A stretch of 49,741 bases of DNA, from positions 1 to 49,741 of the forward strand of contig JAUCBJ010007661.1 in assembly GCA_032718475.1 (NCBI GenBank). The letters run 5' to 3'. The notes under the pieces were generated by a model that had not been told where the DNA came from, ran no database searches, and saw only the letters and a list, made by a program, of their open reading frames with translations. Both the position numbers and the translations under genes were made by a program. Below, in pieces: positions 31,537 to 41,590 of this stretch (positions are counted from its first letter, which is position 1; each line of letters begins with the position of its first letter). The DNA comes from Nemertoderma westbladi. Lineage: Eukaryota; Xenacoelomorpha; Nemertodermatida; Nemertodermatidae.

Positions 31537-32964
31537 TCACACCAGTTTTGTGTCTGTGTGTGCGGTCCCTGTAAGTGGGGTATTAATAAATGTATCCACG
31601 GCCCCTGGCTCCTCGAAAATATTCGAGCCAGTCCCTCTCTCAGACACCCCTATCCGCGCCAGTTCCACTTCGCGCACGCGTCTAACTCCGTACTCTATAA
31701 GCACACTTTGGCGTTTTCCCAACTCTTTTCGCTCACGTTCCTCTCTTTCCACTCTCTGCCGACACTCCCGTGCGCTCTGCTCGGCCAACTCTGCCACTCT
31801 CCTAGCTCCCTCCCATCGCCTTGTCTCACGCTCTTTACGTTCCTTTTCCTCTCTCGCCTCACGCTCCTTGCCTTCCGCCTCACGCTCTTTGCGTTCCTTT
31901 TCCTCTCTCGCTCCATGCTCCTTGCGTTCCTTCTCCTCTCTCGCCTCGCACTCCCTGCGTTCCACCACACGCTCCTCTTGTTCCTTTCTCTCTATTTCCT
32001 CACATTCCCTAAGGCTTTTCACAGCCCTTTCGGCCCTCTCTCCTGTTTCTCTAATCAGCACCATTTCCTTCTCCAGCAGCATTCTCCCCTCCTCTAACCA
32101 TCTATCTACCTCCCTCTGACCTTGCGCTATCAGGTCGAGATGGTACGTGGCATTTATCTCTCTCACCCGTCTTTCTTTTACGGAGGATGTAGCAGACTTA
32201 TCGGTCGTGACGGATTCTCTCCGCCTCCCCGTCCTACTAACTTTCCCCCGCCTCCCGGAACTCCCTCCGACCGACGAGGCCGAATCCTCGGGGTTAACCT
32301 CGGATTCGCCCTCCTCAGGTCTCCTCCAACCCACAAATTTTATACCCTGGGCATCGACCAAGTATGGCCCTATGTACACTACATATGGTTGCATACCCCT
32401 ACACCGCCATAAGTCACACAGTTCCTCGGCAACCCCTCTCGCTCTCTCCTTGGCCAGTTCTCTCTGCCCGAAGCGCATTAGATAATTAAAATGTCCATTT
32501 GACTCACCTAGTCGTTTCCTCAGTCTCACCTCGTCTATCTTCGCCCCCTCCCTGGCTTCCTTTAGTAGTTTCCGGGTCGCGTTGTAGGCCCATCGAAGTC
32601 GATCAGAAACCCCGACGTCCTCGTCGCCGACCTCTCTTCCGTCTCTCCGGGTCTGACGTCGAACCGGTGGCCCCACCGTCGCCGTTTCGGTGGGCCGTTC
32701 GTCGCCCTCGGCCTGTGGCTGGCCGGCTACGTCGGTACGTCGACCCTCGTTCCGTGTCGACTCGTCTCCTTCTCCCTCCGTCTCGCTCTCTCCTTCTCCT
32801 AACTCGACCTCTGGCTCCAGACGGCCCCCCTCATCCTGAACTGCCGGATGACCCGTTACCGATGGGTCCGGCGTCGTGGGCCTATACCGTCTGGTCGCGG
32901 CCTCGCGGATCGTTAGTTCTTCGTCCGGGGTCCGCGTAGGTGTCGTCTCTCCTGACTGACTCAT
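31537..32964 (-). CDS. Gag-position ORF of the LTR element, with a long charged helix
   Basis: This is the first ORF after the 5' LTR, beginning at an ATG (MSQSGETTPTRTPDEEL), 475 codons. The N-terminal 130 residues are acidic and low in complexity. A globular part around residues 130-230 reads SDRLRWAYNATRKLLKEA, GHFNYLMRFGQRELAKERA and GMQPYVVYIGPYLVDAQGIK. From about residue 290 to 440 it is an almost pure Glu/Lys/Arg helix (EEKERKEREAEGKEREAREE), typical of a single alpha helix or coiled coil. No CCHC knuckle is present; that motif lies in the 3' ORF instead. The Gag role is inferred from position. I do not recognise the globular part. Confidence 0.6.
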   Translation of the reverse strand: MSQSGETTPTRTPDEELTIREAATRRYRPTTPDPSVTGHPAVQDEGGRLEPEVELGEGESETEGEGDESTRNEGRRTDVAGQPQAEGDERPTETATVGPPVRRQTRRDGREVGDEDVGVSDRLRWAYNATRKLLKEAREGAKIDEVRLRKRLGESNGHFNYLMRFGQRELAKERARGVAEELCDLWRCRGMQPYVVYIGPYLVDAQGIKFVGWRRPEEGESEVNPEDSASSVGGSSGRRGKVSRTGRRRESVTTDKSATSSVKERRVREINATYHLDLIAQGQREVDRWLEEGRMLLEKEMVLIRETGERAERAVKSLRECEEIERKEQEERVVERRECEAREEKERKEHGAREEKERKEREAEGKEREAREEKERKERETRRWEGARRVAELAEQSARECRQRVEREERERKELGKRQSVLIEYGVRRVREVELARIGVSERGTGSNIFEEPGAVDTFINTPLTGTAHTDTKLV

Positions 32965-33034
32965 CTCTCTTCTATAGATTGGTGCTAGCTTTAGTTACTG
33001 AGTTCAACTAGGGCGGCAGCTCTGTTTCAATTAC

Positions 33035-33572
33035 TGTGACGGGATCAAGGAAGGATCCCGGTTTATCCGGTTTGTCAGTTCACGCGTCCCCGCCGTGTGT
33101 GAAAGATAAAAGAGTTTGCGTTGTTTGTCGTATATAATATTCGGGATATATAATATAGATATAGATAATGGCTGGTAATATATTGTTGTATATGGAAGAC
33201 GGGAGACGGTAATTGAAGTCCCGGTACTTCCCTAGCTAAACTATTGCTACTGTAACACCAATAACACTGAGATAACTGAATGAGATGATTACTGCCAACT
33301 GGTTATATTGCACGGGTTGGCCTTGTTACTCTACCTAGCCGATGCCTTTCCCCCTTCTGATTGGTTGATACCCTTGTTGGAGCCCTTTGGAGTGTTCCCG
33401 TTCACTCCACCTATTCTCTCTCGGTTAGGGGTTTGGCCCCTGACCCTCATTGTGTTTCTCCTTCCTATTTGTTGGGGTGACACGAGTTACTGGTTACCCA
33501 ATCTCGTGGCCCCCAATATTGCTTATCGGCTTACTTTATGGGTTTGGGTTAGCGGGATTGAATAAGCTAACA
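33035..33572 (-). repeat. 5' LTR
   Basis: This is the partner of 25196-25734, on the upstream side for minus-strand transcription, so it should hold the promoter. AT-rich stretches (TATATTATATATCCCG on the minus strand) could serve as a TATA region, but I cannot fix a start site. Confidence 0.92.
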
Positions 33573-33577
33573 CTAAA

Positions 33578-33887
33578 GATGAAGCAAACAAACCTCAGAA
33601 GAAACACTCGTAGCGCTAACCGACCCTCGTTTGATCTCACACACCCCCTAAAGTGCATATCAAAACAAAATTTCTGGTTTCGCGCACCACAATTGGCAAA
33701 TCAGCTTCCCCTTCAGACAGAGTATTTTAATCACGTTGGTTTAAAGGCGCGCCTATTGAATCTGTTCTGGGCCCACTTTCACCAACATTACGATGTTGAC
33801 ATCACTTGCAGTTGGAACATTAACTGTGACTGTACACAGATGAACTGCAACCTCCGAATATTGAACCTTAACAACTTACTCACTTGA
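33578..33887 (+). pseudogene. LINE 2 ORF2 C-terminus, continuing after the LTR insertion
   Basis: The frame resumes directly after the second TSD copy with QTNLRRNTRSANRPSFDL, then FWFRAPQLANQLP, a variant of the usual WN-LP block, and a Cys/His-rich end (ITCSWNINCDCTQMNCNL) before the stop at 33885-33887. It matches the expected C-terminus for the RT cut at 25195. It shares the strand and continues the codon phase once one TSD copy is discounted. Confidence 0.85.
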
Positions 33888-34352
33888 TTTTATTACTTGC
33901 TAAAATATTTATATTTTTATCACCTGCTGTACCTTCTGTTGATGTATATATATTTTCATCACTTGCTCTGTTGCTGTATTTATAATTTTATCACTTGCTG
34001 TATATATACCTGCTGTTGCTGTATATATATTTGTATCACTTGCTGTATATATATTTTTATCACTTGCTGTATATATATTTTTATCACTTGCTGTATATAT
34101 ATTTTTATCACTTGCTGTATACATATATTTTTTATTTACCAATTTCAGTACGTACATTGCACAACATATGAACAAACAGGATTAAACATAAATATATTTT
34201 AATTTTCTCGGATAACGAATACTGGATTGACTTTATTTTAATAGTGCTACTCAGTCTAAATTGTATATTTTTGTTAGTCTCCATGAATAACGTTTTTATT
34301 TCAGGGGGCGACCCCTACACTATGTGTAAATCCTTAATAATAATAATAATAA
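33888..34352 (+). mobile_element. LINE 2 3' untranslated region and tail
   Basis: A 24-bp tandem repeat (TATCACTTGCTGTATATATA plus TTTT, about 33905-34135) is followed by unique sequence ending GTAAATCCTTAATAATAATA. A terminal AAT microsatellite is a usual CR1-type 3' end. Confidence 0.7.
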
Positions 34353-34572
34353 TAATATTGCCTTGATGCTGCAGCATATATATAAATACAATAAGTCAAG
34401 TACAGTATAAGTGATTGTGTATTGTGAATATTCTAATGGAAGTAATTGTTGGAAAGAAATTAAATTAGAATTAGAATTAGAAGTAACTGTATTATTAAGG
34501 ATGATACTGTTAGATGTTGAATACTATCAACTATAGAAAAGCTGTTGTATAGCTTTCTCAATTCTAACTATT
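34353..34572. other. AT-rich spacer
   Basis: No gene or element is recognised. Confidence 0.5.
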
Positions 34573-34709
34573 TACATACTTGTGTGTAAAGTAACACTTT
34601 ACAGTGTGATGATCCGAGTGGCTTTGTTACACGAACGAACCTTAGTGAGTGAGTGAAAATAAAGCCACGAGGATCAGAACACTGTAAAGTACTTTGCAAC
34701 AAGTATGTA
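34573..34709. mobile_element. Imperfect inverted repeat, MITE-like
   Basis: The left arm 34573-34625 (TACATACTTG, CTTTACAGTG, GTGGCTTT) is mirrored by the right arm 34661-34709 (AAAGCCAC, CACTGTAAAG, CAAGTATGTA) around a 35-base loop. The arms pair with a few mismatches. No clear target duplication is seen. Confidence 0.6.
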
Positions 34710-34982
34710 TGTAGTTTTATTCCAAAATTTAAACATTACGAAATTATTGTACATATACATTATAAGTGATAGAAACTGCACAAATTATATTAGTTGCTGT
34801 AAAAATAAATGTAAAAATGACATAAATTATGTTATAAATAAGTTAGCTTATATTTATGGTGGCGTTTGGAGCCATGTTATAATAATATAGCTAGGCCCTT
34901 ATTAATAGCTGTACCCCGCCTACCGGTAGATAATGCAGCATGGCTGTCAGGCAAATTTCCTCCTATTGTTTACGTGGTAACC

Positions 34983-35033
34983 ATGACGGCGTTATGTAAT
35001 GTCCACTAAGGGGACATTACTTAACGCCGTCAT
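34983..35033. repeat. 22-bp palindrome, near-perfect hairpin
   Basis: The arm ATGACGGCGTTATGTAATGT plus CC is mirrored after a 7-base loop with a single mismatch. It sits exactly where LINE family B coding similarity ends. Confidence 0.85.
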
Positions 35034-35216
35034 TGGATCCGTATCCGTTTCCCGTTCAAGTTGATCTATATATGTTATGGCCGGTCGTCCACGACTACGC
35101 TTTCCATGAGTTGGTTGCCAGAAAAGTAGATCTGGTATGACCTCGTCTTTACTTCTCCAGCAGTGCCCACTGAATCTTAATCTGCGTTCACGGATGGTGG
35201 TTGATACAGGTGGTAT
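35034..35216 (-). pseudogene. LINE family B ORF2 C-terminal part
   Basis: The minus frame reads PVSTTIRERRLRFSGHCWRS, then LLFWQPTHGKRSRGRPAITY and IDQLERE. This is the same family as 10497-10686. Similarity ends at the palindrome at 35033, before the family's usual RST-TAG terminus. Confidence 0.78.
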
Positions 35217-35439
35217 ACTACTACTGTACTACTACTACTAGGATCGGCATGCTGCATTGCAGCTGCATTTTTAAGAATGCTGTGCCGGCTTATCGACAAA
35301 TTTGCACCGCCACAACTCCCTATCACCCATCACATTTGCTAGATCATCCGCATCTTCAAGGCCAGTGTCCTTTAAGATGCTTCTCAAGAAAGTCATGTGC
35401 TGTCGCACCATGCTTATTCACTCCATGAGGCTGCCATGA
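35217..35439 (-). mobile_element. LINE family A tail inserted into LINE family B, 6-bp TSD
   Basis: TGGTAT at 35211-35216 and again at 35440-35445 brackets 223 bases. These contain the family A C-terminus (frameshifted), its TGCAGCTGCA tail and its CTAGTAGTA end. Taking it out with one TSD copy joins the two family B fragments in frame. Confidence 0.75.
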
Positions 35440-35679
35440 TGGTATTATTGTACCATAGAGCTCGGCGTTTGTCATGTGTTGTCTCCAGCTGATGTTTAGG
35501 GCTGCCCTTAGTAGTCTTGTGTAGCAACCATCAATTCGTTGTTCAAGCGATTTAGTCAGTGTCCAGGTCTCACCCCCGTATAAAAATACACTTTCCACTG
35601 TGGCTCGAAAGAACTTGGTCTTAAGGTGCCTGGAGGTTTCCAGATGGTATCCATTTTTGATAGAGCCACGCAGTACCAA
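35440..35679 (-). pseudogene. LINE family B ORF2, post-RT part
   Basis: The minus frame reads HLKTKFFRATVESVFLYGGE, TWTLTKSLEQRIDGCYTRLL and NISWRQHMTNAELYGTIIP, the LLYGxExW-type region of RTE LINEs. It continues, after the family A insertion, into 35216-35034. A G homopolymer follows at 35687. Confidence 0.78.
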
Positions 35680-36499
35680 TGCCTTGGGGGGGGGGGGAGA
35701 TAATATCTATAAAAAATATGGAACAGTAATAAAAAAAATTCTCCATAAGTCAATAATATAATGTTTGTGTTTCTGTTGAATTAAAAGTGCAAAGTTCAGG
35801 CAGGGAGTGGTATGATAGCAATTATTACTTCCTTATTGTTTTATGTAAGTAAAGCCATCAATTAGGCAGTTTATATTAAATATAGATATATATATATTGA
35901 GAAAGTGATTCACCGACTGTGACTGGTACTTCTTACTATCTGGGATGGGGTTGCTATTGCTGTAACATGTAAACATTTGAAATTTATCAAATTATACCAT
36001 GAATTAGTAATGCTTTATACTTCTATACTGTACCATAAATCATTAAGGAACCTATAGCGTATTTGTTACTATTGTCAAGGCCGACTCAGTGGTTTATTGA
36101 GCATTTTTAGTTCGAATAATTTCTAGAAATTCATTGCTACAAAATTTATGTAAGAATTTATTTAGGAAAGTTAAAACATAACATATAAAATAAAAAAATA
36201 CTAAAATAATATTGAAAAAATATCATAAATTCGAACCAGAACCCTGTACCTGCATGAAAAAGCAGGGTCAAATTTTGAAAATATAATTCTATAAATTAGC
36301 AGTGGTGTGACATGAATGTTCTAGAAATTAAATTTGCATATTTAATTCTAGATTAAGATTTGGGAACAATTTATGTAAAACTTAAAAACTAAGTAGGTAA
36401 GGCCTGCGACACTATCACACTTTAAAATAACAAATGAAATTATTCAAATGATGAAATCTAACTCTTGAACATTCATATCTATGATGTATACGTTGTTCC
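35680..36499. other. Gene-free AT-rich region
   Basis: A G run (about 11) lies at 35687. No frame, RNA or element is recognised up to the satellite. Confidence 0.5.
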
Positions 36500-37655
36500 A
36501 ACGTAACGCATTAGTATCATGTGCTAACGTGTTACGTACGTTCTTACGCATTAGTATCATGTGCTAACGTGTTACGTACGTTCTAACGCATTAGTATCAT
36601 GTGCTAACGTGTTACGAACGTTCTAACGCATTGGTATCATGTGCTAACGTGTTACGTACGTTCTAACGCATTAGTATCACGTGCTAACGTGTTACGTACG
36701 TTCTAACGCATTAGTATCATGTGCTAACGTGTTACGTAAGTTCTAACGCATTAGTATCATGTGCTAACGTGTTACGTACGTTCTAACGCTTTAGTATCAT
36801 GTGCTAACGTGTTACGAACGTTCTAACGCATTAGTATCATGTGCTAACGTGTTACGTACGTTCTAACGCATTAGTATCATGTGCTAACGTGTTACGTACG
36901 TTCTAACGCATTAGTATCATGTGCTAACGTATTAGGTACGTTCTAACGCATTAGTATCATGTGCTAACGTGTTACGTACGTTCTAACGCATTAGTATCAT
37001 GTGCTAACGTGTTACGTACGTTCTAACGCATTAGTATCATGTGCTAACGTGTTACGTACGTTCTAACGCATTAGTATCATGTGCTAACGTATTAGGTACG
37101 TTCTAACGCATTAGTATAATGTGCTAACGTGTTACGTACGTTCTAACGCATTAGTATCATGTGCTAACGTGTTACGTACGTTCTAACGCATTAGTATCAT
37201 GTGCTAACGTGTTACGTACGTTCTAACGCATTAGTATCATGTGCTAACGTGTTACGTACGTTCTAACGCATTGGTATCATGTGCTAACGTGTTACGAACG
37301 TTCTAACGCATTAGTATCATGTGCTAACGTGTTACGTACGTTCTAACGCATTAGTATCATGTGCTAACGTGTTACGTAAGTTCTAACGCATTAGTATCAT
37401 GTGCTAACGTGTTACGTACGTTCTAACGCATTAGTATCATGTGCTAACGTGTTACGTAAGTTCTAACGCATTAGTATCATGTGCTAACGTGTTACGTAAG
37501 TTCTAACGCATTAGTATCATGTGCTAACGTGTTACGTACGTTCTAACGCATTAGTATCATGTGCTAACGTGTTACGTACGTTCTAACGCATTAGTATCAT
37601 GTGCTAACGTGTTACGTACGTTCTAACGCATTAGTATCATGTGCTAACGTGTTAC
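36500..37655. repeat. 40-bp satellite, about 29 copies
   Basis: The unit is TTCTAACGCATTAGTATCAT plus GTGCTAACGTGTTACGTACG, with strict 40-base phase. Most copies are identical; variants (GAACG, GTAAG, ATTAGGTACG, TTGGTATC) are scattered. There are no unique spacers. Confidence 0.97.
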
Positions 37656-38000
37656 TAAAAAAATATTGCTCTTCACAAAAATCCCATTAGGGGCTCAGTA
37701 ACTTTAAAATTGCACGGTTCAGCACTCTGCTGCCGGACTATAAGATTTCTATAAACATTAGAGGAGGGTAGCCTACACGTATCCGAATTTATATAAACAT
37801 TAGGAGGGTAGCTACACGTATCCGAATTTATAAAATGAAAAGCCTGGTTCGCAGATACAATTCACGGTGACAGTGACGGCATTGCGTCGCATTTTGAATG
37901 CATCGCCACTTTGACATCGCTGTCACCGAATTCAAACTTTGCTCTAACCAAAAATCAAAACGTTGTGATTGACAAGCATTGCCATTCCAGACGATCTCAC
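37656..38000. other. Spacer before the MULE
   Basis: A short tandem duplication (ATAAACATTA...GGAGGGTAG, 37751 and 37792) and an interrupted GGTGACAG/CTGTCACC inverted pair near 37866 and 37919. No gene is seen. Confidence 0.5.
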
Positions 38001-38009
38001 AGCCCTGCG
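38001..38009. repeat. MULE target-site duplication, left copy
   Basis: AGCCCTGCG; the identical 9-mer is at 39515-39523. Nine bases is the usual length for Mutator-like elements. Confidence 0.85.
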
Positions 38010-39514
38010 GATTTCAGGTCAAAATGTCGAAAGAGTCAAATTGTCGAACAGGTCAAAATGTCGAAAGAGTCAAGTTGTCGAACAGCCATGTCAAATTATC
38101 GAAAAAGCTTTCGACACAGACATGCCAAATTGTCGAAAGAGACATGCCAAATTGTCGAAAGAGACATGCCAAATTGTTAGAAATAGCCGGAAGCATCCAA
38201 GAGAAGCGTTCGATAGAGCCCTGCAAACTGTCGATATTAAGTACCAGGAGTATGGAGGACAGGTAGCTGCCGAAATTAAGGGGAAACCATCTGCTGGGTA
38301 CGGCTTCGACTCAAAACGCCGGTCATTAAGCAGAAACCGAGTGCATGGTGTGGTGGGTGGAGAGCCCCATGTTTTAGGATACGCTCTGATGAAGGGACAA
38401 TCGGAAGGAAGCTACATCAGGACGTTTACTGCTTTAAGATATAACATTTATCATCTTTGCGGTGAAGGTGGCAGACTTAATACAGCTAAGTGGCTTTTCG
38501 ATTTCGAACTTGCAGTAATGAATGCTTGCAATATAGTTTTCCCAATGGTGACCATGTTAGGTTGCGCTTTTCATTTCGCTAAGGCCATAAACGAGAAGCG
38601 AGACAGTCTTGGCCTCAAAGGTGTTTGTGTTGAAGATACAGCAGAGGGTAAAACTGTAAAGTATTGGTTCAAAGAGATTCGTTCTTTACCATTCCTTCCT
38701 GATGGGTATCGCTATCAGGTTGCCTATACTCTGATCAACGAACAGCTACCAAACCTGTCCGCTTTAACAGCCAATAAAGTTTTCCAATTTCGACAATATT
38801 TCATTGGATTTTGGCTTCGGCAGGATGTATTCATCAGAAGGGGACAGTTCGGAAATACCGGCCCTAGGACCAGCAACTGTGCTGAAGGTTTCCACAATGG
38901 GCTTCATTCCCGGCTCACCAGCCTCCATCCGTGCCTTGGAGAGATCCTGGAATTTTTCCAGTTAAATCAACATACTTCCCAGCAGCGCATGAAGGCCTTG
39001 CTAGAACCGAATACTATTGCTGTTCCCAAACCAAAGTCTCCACATATCTAGATACGGGACCAACGCTTGGTTGAGGAGATGGGGCGATTCGCAAACTATA
39101 TGGCTACATGGCCTAATAACATTTATTATAATAACTGTAAGATGTACATGCGTTGTTTGATGGTCATTGGACTGGTACCCCAGGCTTTAGAGGGGTAATG
39201 CCCAATGGTCAGCTAGTCAAGATAACTCTTACTGTATAGGCCTATATTGCCCATTGCTATTGAGATATTATACACAATTCGTTAGCCATATCAATTATCA
39301 GGTTTCAAATTTCTCAGGTTCAACAATTTAGTATCAAAATTCAAAAGTATCTAAAAAAGGATAAACGCCATATTGTCGAAAGGGGTGCGCCATATTGTCG
39401 AAAAAAAATTCGACATTTTGACATGCACAAAAACTTTTTCGACAATTTGACTCTACTTTTCGACAATTTGTCTCTTTCGACATTTTGGCTCTTTCGACAT
39501 TTTGACCATAAGCC
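38010..39514 (+). mobile_element. Mutator-like DNA transposon (MULE) with 9-bp TSD
   Basis: Both ends carry inverted GGTCAAAATGTCGAAAGAG with further subterminal TGTCGAAA copies: about seven on the left (38017-38165) and about eight inverted on the right (39370-39508). The identical AGCCCTGCG lies directly outside each end. Inside is a partial MULE transposase. At 1.5 kb the element is shorter than an autonomous MULE. Confidence 0.88.
38185..39198 (+). pseudogene. MULE transposase, truncated, one in-frame stop
   Basis: MULE transposases are DDE enzymes that cut and paste DNA. The frame has RVHGVVGGEPHVLGYALMKG, SYIRTFTALRYNIYHLC, then WLFDFELAVMNACNIVFP (the D-x-E block with the second catalytic Asp), MLGCAFHFAKAINEK (the C-x2-H block) and TSNCAEGFHNGLHSRL before the end, all in MULE order. 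A TAG at 39049-39051 interrupts it, but the same frame continues to TAA at 39196-39198 with RLVEEMGRFANYMATWP. The first catalytic region and the N-terminal DNA-binding finger are missing; before about 38190 the frame is just the GTCGAAA repeats. The copy is dead but its structure is clear. Confidence 0.82.
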
Positions 39515-39523
39515 AGCCCTGCG
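39515..39523. repeat. MULE target-site duplication, right copy
   Basis: AGCCCTGCG, identical to 38001-38009. Confidence 0.85.
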
Positions 39524-39847
39524 CTGTCACCACGGTGAAGTACAGTATTTGTGAACAGAGCCGTCTTGAGGCCTGTACCAACTCCCAACTCTCTTCTACT
39601 GTACCACTTATTGTGTTACTCAATGCAGCTTTATAATGCCTCTGGTGACCCATAAACATTTTAATGTATTAAGCTTACTGCAGTATAGGTTAGGCACACC
39701 GGTACAGGCTGATAGTATGAGCTTTAAAATTGGTTCCAGTTTCAAGTTAATAACATACAATATAACTGTACAGAAGGCCTAACACTGAACTACTGGTAGG
39801 CCTACCGGGTACCTGACATTCGCCTGTTCTGTAGGCCTATATAGCAG
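39524..39847. other. Spacer between the MULE and the TIR element
   Basis: Several TAGGCCTA motifs occur, as elsewhere in the window. No gene is seen. Confidence 0.5.
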
Positions 39848-40244
39848 TATAGGGGGCAGTGGCGGTATGGCTAATGTCGCGTCACGGAAAGTCGCGTTTC
39901 GGCTAATTTTCAGAGTAGCCGTAACGCGACTTTGAAAGTCGTGGTACGGCTACTGAAAAAGTCGCGTTACGGCTATGTCTTGGTTTTACATAGGGAATTA
40001 TTATCAATATTATTCTATGGTGTTTACGTACAGATGAGAAAGGTCCGAAAAATGTAATGTAATTCAAATGTTTTAAGGCATTGGAGTATCCAAGGGAGGG
40101 GGGATTTTAACCAAAAAAAATTAATTTATTAATTATTGTATTATAGGGCCTAATGTTTAATGGTTCCTCGATCAATCTGTCAGAAAATATTAAATTATTA
40201 TATTAAATATTATATATTAAATTATTATATAGGCCTAATTAAAT

Positions 40245-40928
40245 TATACAGCAAACCTGATCATATAATCGTTGATCTTAGACGGCGAATCGGTATCTGT
40301 TCTTCTGCGTTCCATCAGAAGGGATGGACAGTCAGACAATACCTTCTTGATGTTGTCAGTAAACTGTGGAACACAATAGCTGTCCCGTTCCTTTGCTACG
40401 GCATGGAGATCCAAGTTGGAAGTCTTTCCTTGTCGGACATAAAGCGGTTAGATTCTCAATACAGGAAATCTCTACGTGGTCTTCTTTATGCGGGAAATTA
40501 TATCAGTACTCAGACACTGGAAATTGTGTTTGGTAATGCTTGTACAGTATCTCAACTACTGTACTGCCTTCAAGAGATTGGCCAATCTGATAGAGCGCAT
40601 TAAGTGTTACGCTAAATACGACCTTCAACATATGATGCGGTTTTTATGCTCGATAGGTCAATGGGATGGTTACCTAAATAATAATCTGTCTAGTATTGCA
40701 GCTTCTTATAGTAAGGGCAGGAAGTTATATGCGCTACCATCATTGTTTATCATATTTAATTTTGATTACTTTTACAAGAAACTGACACAGAGAATGTCAC
40801 CAGGTGCACCAAACATAAGTGATTGCTGTAGCGCGGATTTTCTCTTTATGTACTACTCCAATAATGGACTCAGTTTCAAAAGAAAACGTAAAATATTTTC
40901 CTCTTACTACAATAGAACTGATGAATAA
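40245..40928 (+). pseudogene. LINE ORF2 C-terminal fragment inside the TIR element
   Basis: Two frames join near 40570. The first has VSKLWNTIAVPFLCYGMEI and SDIKRLDSQYRKSLRGLLYA, like the post-RT YG-E-W and core-histidine regions of LINEs. The second reads NLIERIKCYAKYDLQHMMRF to a stop at 40926-40928. AT-rich 3' sequence follows and ends AATAAACTAAACTAAAAAAA near 41153, a LINE-type tail. It matches none of the other LINEs in the window. The family is uncertain. Confidence 0.55.
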
Positions 40929-41329
40929 ATAATTAAGTCAATAAGACTTTTAGAGTAGTTGGCTTTTTAGTTTTAGGTTTAGTCACTTTTTAATTTAATA
41001 TTATGCAATGTGGCATTCTTTTAATCTCCTGGTCAATTCATAAGACCTTTTTTAAAACCATTTTTAATGTGTCAATTGTTAACTGTTAATTATAATAATA
41101 ATTAAATGCCAGCTCGACTGGTGCTGCGCGAATAAACTAAACTAAAAAAAACTATTGTTGTATTGAGTACCACAGTAAACAGTACCATAGGAATTTTGGT
41201 CGAAAGTATATCATAATTTTGCCGAAATATTGCACTTTAAATTTATCATTATAATAATCAAATAAAAAATATATAATACTAAAGCTCTTGAATTAGCCAG
41301 TCATCGCCCGTGTATGTCACTTGGTTCGG

Positions 41330-41590
41330 TGGTGGGGTGGGTTGGAATTGTTCGGCCGCGAAGTGGTGGTTTGAGGGTGCGATGGTTTGGAATGGTTCGG
41401 CCGCGAAGTGGTGGTTTGAGGGTGGGATGGGTTGGAATGGTTCGGCCGCGAAGGGGTGTGGTGGTTCGGTGGTGGGGTGCATTGGAATGGTTCGGCCCCG
41501 AAGTGGTGGTTTGAGGGTGCGATGCTTTGGAATGGTTCGACCGCGAAGTGGTGGTTCGAGGGTGGGAATGGGTTGGAACCCCTCCCAATG
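41330..41590. repeat. 45-bp minisatellite, about five copies
   Basis: GGTTCGGCCGCGAAGTGGTG recurs about every 45 bases from about 41348. Several frames on both strands are open through it as a by-product. Confidence 0.85.

Larger units (their letters stand above)
25196..33572 (-). mobile_element. Complete LTR retrotransposon with CTAAA TSD, large deletion of pol
   Basis: Near-identical LTRs bound an 8.4-kb unit flanked by the 5-bp duplication CTAAA (25191-25195 and 33573-33577). All element ORFs read on the minus strand: gag-position ORF (32964-31537), Asn-rich spacer (31460-30621), integrase C-terminal remnant (about 30490-30165), a minisatellite (30055-29440), then a large 3' ORF (28901-26445). 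A polypurine tract GGGGGGTAG abuts the 3' LTR (25743-25735). No protease, RT, RNase H or integrase core is present, so this is a non-autonomous BEL/Pao-type derivative. I find no obvious primer-binding site beginning TGG after the 5' LTR. The body is clearly more GC-rich than its surroundings. Confidence 0.93.

Noticed and set aside
31453-32119. Plus-strand frames opposite the gag-position ORF
   Set aside because: They mirror the Glu/Arg-rich helix as Ser/Leu-rich sequence. The minus-strand ORF fits the LTR element's orientation.
35356-35679. A chimeric LINE protein joining families A and B
   Set aside because: TGGTAT duplications and the restored frame show a nested insertion and not a fusion gene.
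36500-37655. Regular direct repeats that could suggest a CRISPR array
   Set aside because: Units are contiguous 40-mers with no unique spacers and no cas genes, in animal DNA. This is a satellite.
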